A DNA stretch of 64,000 nucleotides from Albibacterium sp035514885 (GCF_035514885.1 NZ_DATJCH010000012.1:558001-622000), one strand, 5' to 3'. Positions 44,927 through 54,518 are shown, numbered from the stretch's first letter. Notes: generated from the sequence alone by a model not told the origin. Program-made: numbers and translations.

Positions 44927-46251
44927 GATTCTTCTATAATTACGGAATGGTATACCTCAACTCGGTTAATAAGCGTAGAGACTATTCCCACTACCTCGTT
45001 TACATATTTCCTAACCCCACCTCCACCAGCAGGTCCATTTGTATATAAAGCCTCCACTTCTTCGCCAATACGCGCAGCTTCTTCTCCTGTTTTCATTTTT
45101 CCAGCTACCCTTAACCTTATTTCATAAGGTTCCATACCGCGAATATCTGAAACAGATAATTGATGTAATGATGAACATCCAATATAATCAATCTTTAAAT
45201 CAGAGACTGTCGATCCTAGGCGTTGCTTTATGATTTCTCCAGCAAGTTGAGCTCTTTGTATTGCTGAAGGCCCGGCGTATGATATTTCCCCCTCTCCTAT
45301 AAATCCAGCTTTATAACCCACACTAACTTTTAAAGTCGATGGTTTATTTTTTCCACCACCGCCAGTTACTTTCACACGATCTTCACCCAGATCTGTCAAA
45401 CAAACTGTAGTAAAGTCAGCAATCACATCTGGTGTATAATATTCATGAGGATCGGTTACTTCATATAATAATTGTTCTTTTGCAGTAGCCAGATCAATGT
45501 GTCCACCAGTTCCTTTAACTTTGCTGACAATGGCACTTCCATCTTCAAAAACATCTACAAAAGGATGCCCAAGTTCGCTCATATTTTCAACCAGCTTTTT
45601 TATAGGATCCGCAAAATAGCCTCCGCTAATTTGTCCGGCACATTCTAATAAATGTCCTACTACGGTTCCTTTTCCCATTAATTGCATATCATTGATATCC
45701 CAATTAAATTCATGTATTAAAGGTGCTAAAAACAGAGATGGATCTGCTACGCGACCAGTTATAATTACATTAGCATCTGTTTGTAATGCGGCCAGAATAG
45801 CGTCAGCTCCCAAATATGCATTAGCAGAAATAAGCTGTCCCGAATCCTTTAAAGGTTTATTGGTTTCAATTGCAATTTCATTTCCACTAATCAGCTCATA
45901 TACATCGTCACCTATTATAGCTGCCACTTTAATTGAGATAGCTTTGCTCCTCGCTATCTCAATAACTTTTTTTAATGCTGCTATAGGATTAGCGGCACCC
46001 ATATTGGTAATTAACCTGATATTGTTTTTCTTTATAATCGGTAACAATAAATCTAATCTTTTCTCCAATAGCGGATCATAACCTTTTTCAGGATCCAATG
46101 CTTTTCTTTTTTGTGCCAGAGCTATCGTACGTTCAGCTAAGCACTCTAATACAAGGTAATCAAGCTCTCCTTTTTCAGCTAAAATAACAGCCGGCTCCAA
46201 TCTGTCACCAGAGAAACCAGCCCCACAACCAATCCTTACTTTCCGTTTCAT
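44923..46251 (-). CDS. AtuA/DUF1446 family protein
   Basis: A 442-residue protein of the acyclic terpene utilisation AtuA group (DUF1446). It begins VRIGCGAGFSGDRLEPAV and shows LECLAERT, ITNMGAANP and TGGHIDLATAKEQLLYEVTD. The family function is not known in detail; in Pseudomonas AtuA belongs to citronellol breakdown, and elsewhere DUF1446 genes stand with organic acid transporters. Here it follows a CitMHS transporter by 3 bp, so a role in breaking down an imported organic acid is inferred. Catalytic residues are not established. Confidence 0.85.
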   Translation of the reverse strand: MKRKVRIGCGAGFSGDRLEPAVILAEKGELDYLVLECLAERTIALAQKRKALDPEKGYDPLLEKRLDLLLPIIKKNNIRLITNMGAANPIAALKKVIEIARSKAISIKVAAIIGDDVYELISGNEIAIETNKPLKDSGQLISANAYLGADAILAALQTDANVIITGRVADPSLFLAPLIHEFNWDINDMQLMGKGTVVGHLLECAGQISGGYFADPIKKLVENMSELGHPFVDVFEDGSAIVSKVKGTGGHIDLATAKEQLLYEVTDPHEYYTPDVIADFTTVCLTDLGEDRVKVTGGGGKNKPSTLKVSVGYKAGFIGEGEISYAGPSAIQRAQLAGEIIKQRLGSTVSDLKIDYIGCSSLHQLSVSDIRGMEPYEIRLRVAGKMKTGEEAARIGEEVEALYTNGPAGGGGVRKYVNEVVGIVSTLINRVEVYHSVIIEES

Positions 46252-46254
46252 TAT

Positions 46255-47550
46255 TTAAATATTAATTGCACCTACAAGTACTGAAACCAATAAAATTACC
46301 AGCGTAACAAGAAAAGCCAATGGAATGGTTTTACGCTGATGATCACCTAAATCTACATCTGCCAACCCGATCAATAAGAAAGTAGAACCAGTTAGCGGAC
46401 TTATCGGAAAACCTGTAGTCATTTGCCCGGAAATGGCTGCCCGCCCCACTTCAATTGCACTACCATTAAAATGTTCAGCCGTTGTAGCTAAAACTGGTAA
46501 TATCCCAAAATAAAAAGAATCGGGATCAAACAACAAACTTGCCGGCATTGATACCAAACCAGTTGCCAAAGCCAAATTATTACCAATTACATCAGGAATA
46601 TAATTCAGACCGGCTGTCGCCATGGCATTTATCATTCCTGAACCCTGTAAAATCCCAATGAAACAACCCGCTGCAAATAGTATACTAGCCATTAACAAAG
46701 CCGATTTCGCATGATCCTCAATTTTCTCTCTTTGCTTATTTACGTTCGAATAGTTAATACATAGGGCAACTGTAAAAGCCAACATGAAAATTACATGTGG
46801 CGGTAACCAAGCTGCAATCATAACTGTTATCGCTACAACAATCAACAGTATATTAGCGTACCAAACCAAACTTTCTCGTAATGATAATTTAGCATATTTG
46901 ACCCTTTCTGGCATTCCAATTAACATTCCATGAGTCCAGCTAATATTCTTTCTTTCCTTTAAACCCATCACATAAGCTATGGCTAATACGGTCAATAAAC
47001 CAGCCATTAATGGGATACTCATAGGAAGAAACAATTCCATCACAGGAACATTTAAAGCAGTTGCTGCACGAATAGTTGGTCCGCCCCAAGGAAGTATATT
47101 CATGGTTCCTGCCGACAAAGCAACGATCGTAGCTAAAGTAGATCTCTTCATCCCTAATTTGTCATAAACAGAAACCATCGCTGGTACGGTAATTAAAAAA
47201 GTAACTGCCCCTGAGCCATCTAAATGTACAAGCATAGCTAAAATAGCCGTTACTATAGCAATACGTACAGGGTCATTTCCAGCAATCCTTAATAATCGGG
47301 TAATGATAGGATTAAATGTTCCAGCATCCATTAAAACTCCGAAAAAAAGAATAGCGAACACAAACATCACCGCCGTTGTTGAGATTGTTTTAATACCCTC
47401 TGTAATAAAATCAGCGATTTCGGTAGTAAAACCTCCCAACAAGGCTGTAATGACAGGCACCACAATTAATGCCACCACAGGCGAAGCCTTTTTGCTAATT
47501 ACTAGAACTAGCAGTAATAATATAGTTACTAGACCCAGTATAGCTAACAT
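46255..47550 (-). CDS. CitMHS family organic acid transporter
   Basis: A 431-residue transporter with about eleven membrane helices. The repeated Gly/Pro-rich segments HLDGSGAVTFLITVPA near residue 109, NILPWGGPTIRAATAL near residue 151 and QMTTGFPISPLTGSTFLLIG near residue 375 match the CitMHS family, which imports metal-citrate or citrate with protons. It lies 9 bp after the esterase gene and 3 bp before the AtuA-like gene. The true substrate here may be another carboxylic acid. Confidence 0.85.
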   Translation of the reverse strand: MLAILGLVTILLLLVLVISKKASPVVALIVVPVITALLGGFTTEIADFITEGIKTISTTAVMFVFAILFFGVLMDAGTFNPIITRLLRIAGNDPVRIAIVTAILAMLVHLDGSGAVTFLITVPAMVSVYDKLGMKRSTLATIVALSAGTMNILPWGGPTIRAATALNVPVMELFLPMSIPLMAGLLTVLAIAYVMGLKERKNISWTHGMLIGMPERVKYAKLSLRESLVWYANILLIVVAITVMIAAWLPPHVIFMLAFTVALCINYSNVNKQREKIEDHAKSALLMASILFAAGCFIGILQGSGMINAMATAGLNYIPDVIGNNLALATGLVSMPASLLFDPDSFYFGILPVLATTAEHFNGSAIEVGRAAISGQMTTGFPISPLTGSTFLLIGLADVDLGDHQRKTIPLAFLVTLVILLVSVLVGAINI

Positions 47551-47559
47551 AAAACAGAT

Positions 47560-48441
47560 TTAAAGAATGGTTACTCCATTTAAAGCTAAGACCTTATGAA
47601 AAAACAACATCTGATAATACAGCGCATTTTCCCAGTATTCCCAGTTATGCATACCCGGCCGCTCTATATAATCGTGTGGTGTTTTATTATCAACCAACAG
47701 TTGATGCAGATGCCGATTTGTTTCAATCAAAAAGTCATCTACTCCACAATCAAATATAATCGCTAAACCACTGGCTTTAAGCTCGTCCGACATATCAATA
47801 ATCGTATGTCCAGGATAAGGAACCGCACCTTCCTTTGCGGGCCCCAGAAGTTTCACAAAGTTCTCCGCTCTTGATTTTGCAAATTCATCCGGCACTTTCC
47901 ATGTTGCTGTATTAATATCCATCACTCCGCTCATACTTCCAACAGCAGAATAAAGTTCAGGATGGCGTGTTGCAATGTACATAGCACCATGCCCACCCAT
48001 GGACAATCCGGCAATTATTCTACCTTTCTTATCTTTAATAGTACGATACGATGCATCAATTTGTCCAATAAGTTCCTTCGCAATAAATGTTTCATATTGA
48101 CTTGAAGAATCTAAGGGGCTATCAAAATAATAACTTGCAGGACCACCATCAGGAGTTACAATGATGATATTATATTGATCGGCTAATTTATGAAGCAATT
48201 GCTTATCCGGAACAGAATTAAGCCAATCACGAAAACTACCCGTACCCCCATGCAAAAGATACAATACAGGATATGCTGATTGATTTGCCGTATACGAGTG
48301 AGGCGTCACTACTGCAGCCTTCACCATCTTCTGCATTTTCTCACTCTTCATTTCAATCGTATCGACCTTAGCGGCCATCGAGTTTAATGAATAAGCAAGA
48401 CAGCAAAAAGTCAGTAAGAACAGCTTGTTAAAAAAATTCAT
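47560..48441 (-). CDS. Exported esterase, alpha/beta hydrolase (esterase D family)
   Basis: A 293-residue protein with a signal peptide (MNFFNKLFLLTFCCLAYS). The YPVLYLLHGGTGSFRDW oxyanion segment, the nucleophile elbow GLSMGGHG (Ser near residue 138) and C-terminal Asp and His (CGVDDF and MHNWEYW) form the triad. Feruloyl-esterase-like members of this group release aromatic or aliphatic acids from sugars. The ATG at 48441 is better than TTG at 48450. It sits 35 bp after the carboxylesterase gene in the same operon. Confidence 0.88.
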   Translation of the reverse strand: MNFFNKLFLLTFCCLAYSLNSMAAKVDTIEMKSEKMQKMVKAAVVTPHSYTANQSAYPVLYLLHGGTGSFRDWLNSVPDKQLLHKLADQYNIIIVTPDGGPASYYFDSPLDSSSQYETFIAKELIGQIDASYRTIKDKKGRIIAGLSMGGHGAMYIATRHPELYSAVGSMSGVMDINTATWKVPDEFAKSRAENFVKLLGPAKEGAVPYPGHTIIDMSDELKASGLAIIFDCGVDDFLIETNRHLHQLLVDNKTPHDYIERPGMHNWEYWENALYYQMLFFHKVLALNGVTIL

Positions 48442-48476
48442 AATTATCAATTTAGTTTTGGTTGTATTTTCTTCAT

Positions 48477-50093
48477 TTACCGTTTACCTGATGCAATATC
48501 TAATAGTTCTTTATCATAATGATTTTTCACCTCACTTACATTGTCAAATATCATCGTACTCCCATTTGCTGAAGAATAAGCAGGCCAATTCGGTAAACCA
48601 TCATGGTTTGGATTACCTGTTTTTGCAAAGTTGGTCCAGGCCTTACTCATTTTATCAGCCAGAGCCTCCGCCTGAGCGCCTCCTCCTGTCATTTCTCTCG
48701 TGCGTCCAATATTATCAAAAACAAAACCAAGTTCCATACAATGCATTGCTTTATAAACCCCGTCCAATACAGGCGATTGCCAATTAAACATATACATATA
48801 AACCGGAGCAGAAGATGAAGCCGACTTCACATCTGCCTGGCGAATAGAAAATAGCCTGAAATCGATATCTAAATCTACATAATTCGATGGGTCCTTTGCA
48901 CCCGGATAAGCTTTATCCACCGCAGCCATATAAGCTTGAGCTTTATCGCCATATTTAGCTTGTAAATCAGCTTTTACTTTATCCATTGTAAGGTTTCTCA
49001 AAGTAGGATTAAAAGGTGTAAACTCATTTTTTGTAGAACCAACCAGTAAAGGAATGTCCTTTGAAAGAGCCAATGCTTCCGGTTGATCGGGCTGATAAGG
49101 AAGGAGTTCGCCATCCAGTACTGGTCCCCAACCAAAAGAACCTTCTTTACCTTCTGCTGTCCACTCTTTTTGAACCTTCGCAATCGCTCTTTTACTTGCA
49201 GCATTCAATTCCTCGTATGGAACTTTCAGAAGAGAATCTGCCTGCGATGGCTGTAAGTTAAATTCTTTCAAAACTGCCGCACTAACGCGTTCTGCCAATG
49301 CTTTATTAACAAAACCATTAATTAAATAACTACCACTTTGTACAATAGCCTTTTGGAAAAGACCTTGAGCCGCAGGAGCAGACATTAAAGTAGTAACCTT
49401 TCCACCACCGCCAGACTGTCCAAAAATAGTTACATTTGACGGATCTCCACCAAATGCAGCAATATTATCCTTTACCCATTGCAAGGCTGAGATCATGTCA
49501 GTAATACTTACATTTTCAGAGCCCTTGTATTTTTCTCCATAAGCAGTCATATCCAGAAAACCAAGTACATTCAGCCGATGGTTAATGGATACTAACACCA
49601 CATCATCATTTTTAGCCAGGTTCTCACCATCATAAGAAGGAAGTTCCATAGATGAACCAGCAGTAAAACCACCACCATGTAGCCATACCATAACAGGCCG
49701 CTTTTTGCCATCATTTATTTTCTGAGTCCAGATATTCAGACTCAGGCAATCTTCATTTCTATAACCCCAGTTATGTTGAAAAGGAAACTCAATTTCATCA
49801 TTTACCATATGCGTCTCATCCGTATAAGCTACTGGACCATAAGACATAGAGCTACGGATCCCCTGCCAAGAATCTGGTTTTTGAGCAACCATAAATCGTT
49901 CTGCCTTAGCATAAGGAATACCTTTAAAGGTAAATATTCCATTATTCGTGTAACCACGAACTTTACCATATTCAGTATTTACAATTGCATGATCCTTACT
50001 GACAATAAGCGGATCTGTTGATACATTTTGCCCCATTACCGATGTTCCGGTTAAAAGAATAAGGACTGAGATTGCGGTTAATTGTTTTTTCAT
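48477..50093 (-). CDS. Exported type B carboxylesterase
   Basis: The 538-residue protein has a signal peptide (about residues 1-21), the oxyanion-hole motif VMVWLHGGGFTAGSS near residue 137, the nucleophile elbow FGQSGGGGKV near residue 222, and the usual HCMELGFVFDN segment with the catalytic His near residue 453. Type B carboxylesterases cleave carboxylic esters of diverse size. As first gene of a five-gene operon with a second esterase, a CitMHS transporter and an AtuA-like pair, it probably frees an acid that is then imported. Read away from the Nudix-type regulator. Confidence 0.9.
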   Translation of the reverse strand: MKKQLTAISVLILLTGTSVMGQNVSTDPLIVSKDHAIVNTEYGKVRGYTNNGIFTFKGIPYAKAERFMVAQKPDSWQGIRSSMSYGPVAYTDETHMVNDEIEFPFQHNWGYRNEDCLSLNIWTQKINDGKKRPVMVWLHGGGFTAGSSMELPSYDGENLAKNDDVVLVSINHRLNVLGFLDMTAYGEKYKGSENVSITDMISALQWVKDNIAAFGGDPSNVTIFGQSGGGGKVTTLMSAPAAQGLFQKAIVQSGSYLINGFVNKALAERVSAAVLKEFNLQPSQADSLLKVPYEELNAASKRAIAKVQKEWTAEGKEGSFGWGPVLDGELLPYQPDQPEALALSKDIPLLVGSTKNEFTPFNPTLRNLTMDKVKADLQAKYGDKAQAYMAAVDKAYPGAKDPSNYVDLDIDFRLFSIRQADVKSASSSAPVYMYMFNWQSPVLDGVYKAMHCMELGFVFDNIGRTREMTGGGAQAEALADKMSKAWTNFAKTGNPNHDGLPNWPAYSSANGSTMIFDNVSEVKNHYDKELLDIASGKR

Positions 50094-50140
50094 TAGGTTA
50101 TGATTAGATATTTATAAATTGGATACACTATCAAATAATA

Positions 50141-50157
50141 TGTGTTACTTTGACACA
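50141..50157. promoter_or_regulatory. Inverted repeat between the esterase operon and its regulator
   Basis: TGTGT and ACACA lie 7 bp apart in the 124-bp divergent intergenic region (50094-50217). This is a possible operator for the Nudix-type regulator. The repeat is short. Confidence 0.35.
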
Positions 50158-50217
50158 ATAATAATTAAAAGAAACTTAGCCACCTAATTTTAAAAAAAAT
50201 ATTTTACTTTGTGTGTT

Positions 50218-51000
50218 ATGGAAGAAAATAATGAGATTGTCTCGTTAAAAAATGTTATTGCGAATAATTTACCATCCGTATCTATTGATCTGGTCGTATT
50301 CGGATTTCATGAAAATCACTTAAAGATACTATTATTAAAAACCCTTGATAAAGAAAACTGGACTCTCCCTGGTGGGTTTATCAAAAATGACGAGAGCCTG
50401 GATCTGGCAGCCAATCGTCTGTTATCAAGCCGGACAGGTTTAGATCAGGTTTTTCTCCAGCAATTTCATGCTTTCGGAGATCCTGATCGTACAAAACTTA
50501 ATAGAAATATTGAATTCTTAAAGAAGCAATTCTCTATTGACAAACATGCAGATGAGTTTATCGAATGGATACTCAAACGTTTTATAACCATTGGTTTTTA
50601 TGCCCTCGTTGAATTTACAGAGGTAAAACCCGTTCCCGATGCCTACACAATTGAGTGTCAATGGCATGATGTGCATGAACTGCCATCCCTGGTATCCGAC
50701 CACCAATCCATTATAGAAACAGCCCTCAAAACTTTAAGACAACAGCTCAACTACCAGCCTATTGGTTTAAATCTACTCCCGCAAAAATTTACCATGCCCG
50801 AGCTGCAGAGCCTCTATGAAACCATTTTAGGAAAAAACCTCGACCGCAGAAACTTTCAACGTAAAATGCTCAGCTACAAAATACTTGAACGCTTACCTGT
50901 TAAACGCACCGGGGGAGCCTATAAAGCCCCTTACCTGTATAAGTTTGATAAAGAAAGCTATGAAGAAGCCCTGCAAAGCGGCCTAAAGGATTTGTGGTAG
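50218..51000 (+). CDS. Nudix-related transcriptional regulator, NrtR/AraR-like
   Basis: The 260-residue protein has a Nudix domain (about residues 15-165) and a C-terminal winged helix (about residues 175-255, with KFTMPELQSLYETILGK). The Nudix box GFIKNDESLDLAANRLLSSR keeps the Gly, the first Glu and the Arg but has LLSSR where the catalytic REUxEE stands, so it should bind but not hydrolyse its ligand. Such proteins in Bacteroidota regulate sugar or cofactor genes. It is divergent from the esterase operon, which it probably controls. ATG at 50218 is preferred over TTG at 50209. The gene overlaps the next one tail to tail by 18 bp. Confidence 0.85.
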   Translation: MEENNEIVSLKNVIANNLPSVSIDLVVFGFHENHLKILLLKTLDKENWTLPGGFIKNDESLDLAANRLLSSRTGLDQVFLQQFHAFGDPDRTKLNRNIEFLKKQFSIDKHADEFIEWILKRFITIGFYALVEFTEVKPVPDAYTIECQWHDVHELPSLVSDHQSIIETALKTLRQQLNYQPIGLNLLPQKFTMPELQSLYETILGKNLDRRNFQRKMLSYKILERLPVKRTGGAYKAPYLYKFDKESYEEALQSGLKDLW

Positions 51001-54000
51001 CCGATTCAGGATACCACCCGTCTTTTCATTTAATTCCTTTTGCCTATAGCCAGCTGTAATCCTTTCAAACTCTGTTAAAACATACAATCCTATTTGAACC
51101 TCGTCCCTATAGGCTAATTGAGGTTTAGTAGCAAGCGATGCTATATACTGAAGCTCCTCCGTTAAGAAATCCAATGTTGCATCAGTAACCATATTAGCTT
51201 CCTCAATTTCATTCAGCGCATATAAATTCCGAACCGTGTTTAGCTTGTTCAAAGTATCTACAATGGAGTAGTTTCTTAAAGGCAGCTGCTTCATACTTTT
51301 CCCCATTACCTGTTTTGCTTCCTTTGTTTTACCTTCAGTAATCAGGTTATTAGCCAGCGTATTGTTTAAATGCCATGTACTATTCACAACCCTTCTTGAT
51401 TCCACATCCATGTATTTCGCCCTATTAAAGGCCGAAAAATCCAGTTTATTCATCACATTAGAATACATTACCTCGGTATTTGTACGCTGCGTTTTATCTA
51501 TTTCTTTACCCTCATTTTTTAAAGGCAATAATCGATAGGCATATCCTTCTAAATACAAATATTCGTCTAAGCCCATATACGTATCTTCAGATACCGATGT
51601 AGCAAAATAGACAGGCCTTTCCCAATTATTATTTGCCAAAATATCAAACATAATCAAGTCCGCTTTACTTGCATAAGGCTTATTAAAGCTCCATTCCATT
51701 GCAGGCACCACATCAGATTTCTGTTCAGGGCGAATCGTATTTGTATCAATCAAGCGGTCTGCATTGATAGAGAGTTTCAATTTCCTGGCAGGTAAAAAGT
51801 TCATATAAGAACCATCAGACATCTGAACCTGATCATTTCTATTTTCAGAAGTCATCACCGCAAGCAAATCACTTAATTCCACGCTATCAGTTATCCCATA
51901 ATCCACATAAGGAAAGAAATCCCTAACGCCGGCCTGATATTGTTCATGCAATAAACTAATCGGCAAAGCTTCAGATGAATTTACCTTAGCTTTCAACTGA
52001 TCAATAAAAGAATCATCCTGCAAAAACTGAAGACAAATTACTCGTACATCCGTTCTTATACCCTCTACCTCTTGCGCATACCACAGCGGATAAGTATCAT
52101 TATCCGCATTTGTAAATAGAATGGCATTCTCAGCACAAGAGTTCAGGTAATTCCTTGCCCATTCCAAAGCCGTCGTTTTATCAGAGCGGTCATGATCATT
52201 CCAGCCTTGTGTACCCATTAAAAATGGAACCCCAAAAAAGCAAATTACAGTCGCCGCTACCAAGCCTATCCTCTTGGTAGAATTCTTTTGAAGAAAATCT
52301 TTAACCAATAGAAAGCCAAAACCTATAAAAATCGCAAAAGCATAAAAAGATCCAGCATAAGCATAATCACGTTCGCGTACCTGCAGTGGATCCTGATTGA
52401 GATACAAGATAATGGCTATACCTGTAAAGAAAAACAAGGTAGCAATCGTAATCCCGATCTGCTTATTTCTCCTAAACAGCCAGAAAATTCCCCCGATACC
52501 CAATAAAAAAGGTAAACCATAAAACACATTATGACCCTCATTTGCAATAATACTTGGAGGAAGATCGGTTTGACTTCCCAAACGAATGGCATCCAAAGGT
52601 TTAATTCCTGTAATCCAATTACCATTTTTAATATCTCCATATCCCTGAATATCATTCTGCCTGCCAGAGAAATTCCAGAGAAAATACCGCCAATACATTA
52701 CACCCACCTGCCAGGAAGCAAAGAAACCAAGGTTATCACTAAAAGTTGGCGTCTCCCCATCGCCAAGCCCCATCCATTCCTTGTAAAAATCTATATGCTG
52801 TGGTTTCTGACTGTATGTTCTCGGAAACAGTAAGTTTTTATCGTAGCTTGTTTTGTACTTATTTCCTGCAATCTCATAATCCCTTTCCCCTTTCCTATAC
52901 AAGTTTCCTGTTACTTCATTATCAATGCTTTCAGCGTCAAAAGTATGACCGTACAATAAAGGAGTAGATTGATAATTCGTCCTTCCCAGATAATTATAAA
53001 GCGAATAGATATTATCTGGATTGCTTAAATTAATAGTTGGTTTGGCATTCGCACGAAGAAGAATGATGGTATAAGAGCTAAATCCCAATAGTAAAAATGC
53101 CGTGCATATTAAGCCTAAGTTAAGCTTATAATTATGCTTTCGAATAGAATACTGAATACCAAAAAACAATAAAAAGCTAAATAGGACAATGTAAAACAAA
53201 GCTCCCAATCCAAATGAAAATCCAAAAACATTAACAAAAAGAAGATCAAGTTTAAATGCTCCCAATACAAAGTATTGTATCATTCCAAACTGCACAACAG
53301 CTACAATCGCGCAACCAACCAGTAAAGCTTTAACAGTTCCCAAGGCAGTAATACCATTCGATTTACGATAATAATAAACCAATGTAATCGCCGGAATTGT
53401 CAATAGGCTCAATAAGTGTACTCCTGTTGAAAGTCCAATCATAAATGCGATGAAGATCAACCAACGATCATTTATCGCATCCTCCCATTTAAGAATAGCC
53501 CAAAAGGTAATGGCCGTAAATAAAGAAGAAAGAGCATACACTTCCGCCTCAACAGCAGAAAACCAAAAAGTATCAGAGAAAGTATAGGCCAGGGCTCCTA
53601 TTACACCAGCAATGATAATACTCTTCGTTTTACTTTTAATCTTTTCATTCCTATAAGCCTTTGCCACCAAAGCCGTAATGGTCCAAAATAAAAATAAAAT
53701 AGTAGCCGCGCTCGAACATGCTGCACTAAAATTAACCCAATATGCAATGTTAGAAGTCTCGCCAAAAGCAAAAAGACTAAACATCTTTCCTAGAATAAGA
53801 AAGATCGGTGCCCCCGGCTGATGGCCCACTTCCATTTTAAATGCTGCAGCAATAAATTCCCCACAATCCCAAAAACTAACAGTAGGTTCCATGCTAAGCC
53901 AATAAACAATCAAGGCAAAGAAGAACAAAGCAAAACCTACAAGCGTATTTATTCTCCGAAAATCCCTTCGCTCCTGTTCAGTATTTATCAGATCATCAAA

Positions 54001-54171
54001 CTCAACGTCGATGCATTTCTTAACCTCTTCAATATCCAATTTATCTGAAGAAGCATTATGTTCCAAATCAGTAATAATATGGTCAAACAGCTCATCGCAA
54101 TTTGATTTCACGATGGTTACCTCCTCCAGATACCTTCGTATTTCCTGTTTCTGCAAAACACTTAGTTTCAT
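50983..54171 (-). CDS. DUF2723/GT117 membrane glycosyltransferase with an extra N-terminal prefix domain
   Basis: The 1062-residue protein has about twelve membrane helices and a C-terminal soluble domain. From about residue 70 it matches the DUF2723 (GT117) family: LSMEPTVSFWDCGEFIAAAF contains the acidic motif of the first outside loop. This family is thought to act in protein O-glycosylation. Residues 1-68 are not part of the usual family and form a soluble helical prefix with the segment CDELFDHIITDLEHN, which resembles the HAAS-like or permease-prefix domains paired with PadR regulators. A PadR gene overlaps the start by 4 bp. The prefix match is my own comparison and needs confirmation. 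Confidence 0.85.
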   Translation of the reverse strand: MKLSVLQKQEIRRYLEEVTIVKSNCDELFDHIITDLEHNASSDKLDIEEVKKCIDVEFDDLINTEQERRDFRRINTLVGFALFFFALIVYWLSMEPTVSFWDCGEFIAAAFKMEVGHQPGAPIFLILGKMFSLFAFGETSNIAYWVNFSAACSSAATILFLFWTITALVAKAYRNEKIKSKTKSIIIAGVIGALAYTFSDTFWFSAVEAEVYALSSLFTAITFWAILKWEDAINDRWLIFIAFMIGLSTGVHLLSLLTIPAITLVYYYRKSNGITALGTVKALLVGCAIVAVVQFGMIQYFVLGAFKLDLLFVNVFGFSFGLGALFYIVLFSFLLFFGIQYSIRKHNYKLNLGLICTAFLLLGFSSYTIILLRANAKPTINLSNPDNIYSLYNYLGRTNYQSTPLLYGHTFDAESIDNEVTGNLYRKGERDYEIAGNKYKTSYDKNLLFPRTYSQKPQHIDFYKEWMGLGDGETPTFSDNLGFFASWQVGVMYWRYFLWNFSGRQNDIQGYGDIKNGNWITGIKPLDAIRLGSQTDLPPSIIANEGHNVFYGLPFLLGIGGIFWLFRRNKQIGITIATLFFFTGIAIILYLNQDPLQVRERDYAYAGSFYAFAIFIGFGFLLVKDFLQKNSTKRIGLVAATVICFFGVPFLMGTQGWNDHDRSDKTTALEWARNYLNSCAENAILFTNADNDTYPLWYAQEVEGIRTDVRVICLQFLQDDSFIDQLKAKVNSSEALPISLLHEQYQAGVRDFFPYVDYGITDSVELSDLLAVMTSENRNDQVQMSDGSYMNFLPARKLKLSINADRLIDTNTIRPEQKSDVVPAMEWSFNKPYASKADLIMFDILANNNWERPVYFATSVSEDTYMGLDEYLYLEGYAYRLLPLKNEGKEIDKTQRTNTEVMYSNVMNKLDFSAFNRAKYMDVESRRVVNSTWHLNNTLANNLITEGKTKEAKQVMGKSMKQLPLRNYSIVDTLNKLNTVRNLYALNEIEEANMVTDATLDFLTEELQYIASLATKPQLAYRDEVQIGLYVLTEFERITAGYRQKELNEKTGGILNRLPQIL

Positions 54172-54515
54172 GCCATCTTAGGATTTAAATTCAGCAATAA
54201 AGCAAGATTTCCCATAAAGCTTTTCGTTTCATTCAGCTTCACTTTCACCTTTGCTCTACCCTTTTCACTAAGAGCATAATATTTGCGGGCACGATTATCC
54301 ACAAGCTCTACACTCGCTGTTAACAGCCCCTCTTTTTCCAATTTATGCAGAGCCGGATATAAAGCACCCTCCGTAAGTAGAATTTCACCATTCGTGATCT
54401 CCTTAACTACTTGCGTAATTTCGTATCCATACATCCTATCATTATTCTGCAGAAGCTTCAAGATAATTATCTGAAGACTTCCTTTCAGTAATCCTTTATA
54501 CTTAGTTGAATTCAT
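54168..54515 (-). CDS. PadR family transcriptional regulator
   Basis: A 115-residue PadR-type winged-helix protein: LKGSLQIIILKLLQ, MYGYEITQVVKEI and EGALYPALHKLEKEGLL are typical, followed by the YALSEKGRAK wing. The C-terminal helix is short. It overlaps the DUF2723 gene by 4 bp (ATGA), so both are made together. ATG at 54515 is preferred over TTG at 54521. The ligand is unknown. It probably represses its own operon through the palindrome just upstream. Confidence 0.92.
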   Translation of the reverse strand: MNSTKYKGLLKGSLQIIILKLLQNNDRMYGYEITQVVKEITNGEILLTEGALYPALHKLEKEGLLTASVELVDNRARKYYALSEKGRAKVKVKLNETKSFMGNLALLLNLNPKMA

Positions 54516-54518
54516 ACA

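Noticed and set aside
50205..50212. TTACTTTG as a -7 box giving a leaderless Nudix regulator mRNA
   Set aside because: The spacing between TA and TTTG is one base, not two, so the match to TAnnTTTG is imperfect.
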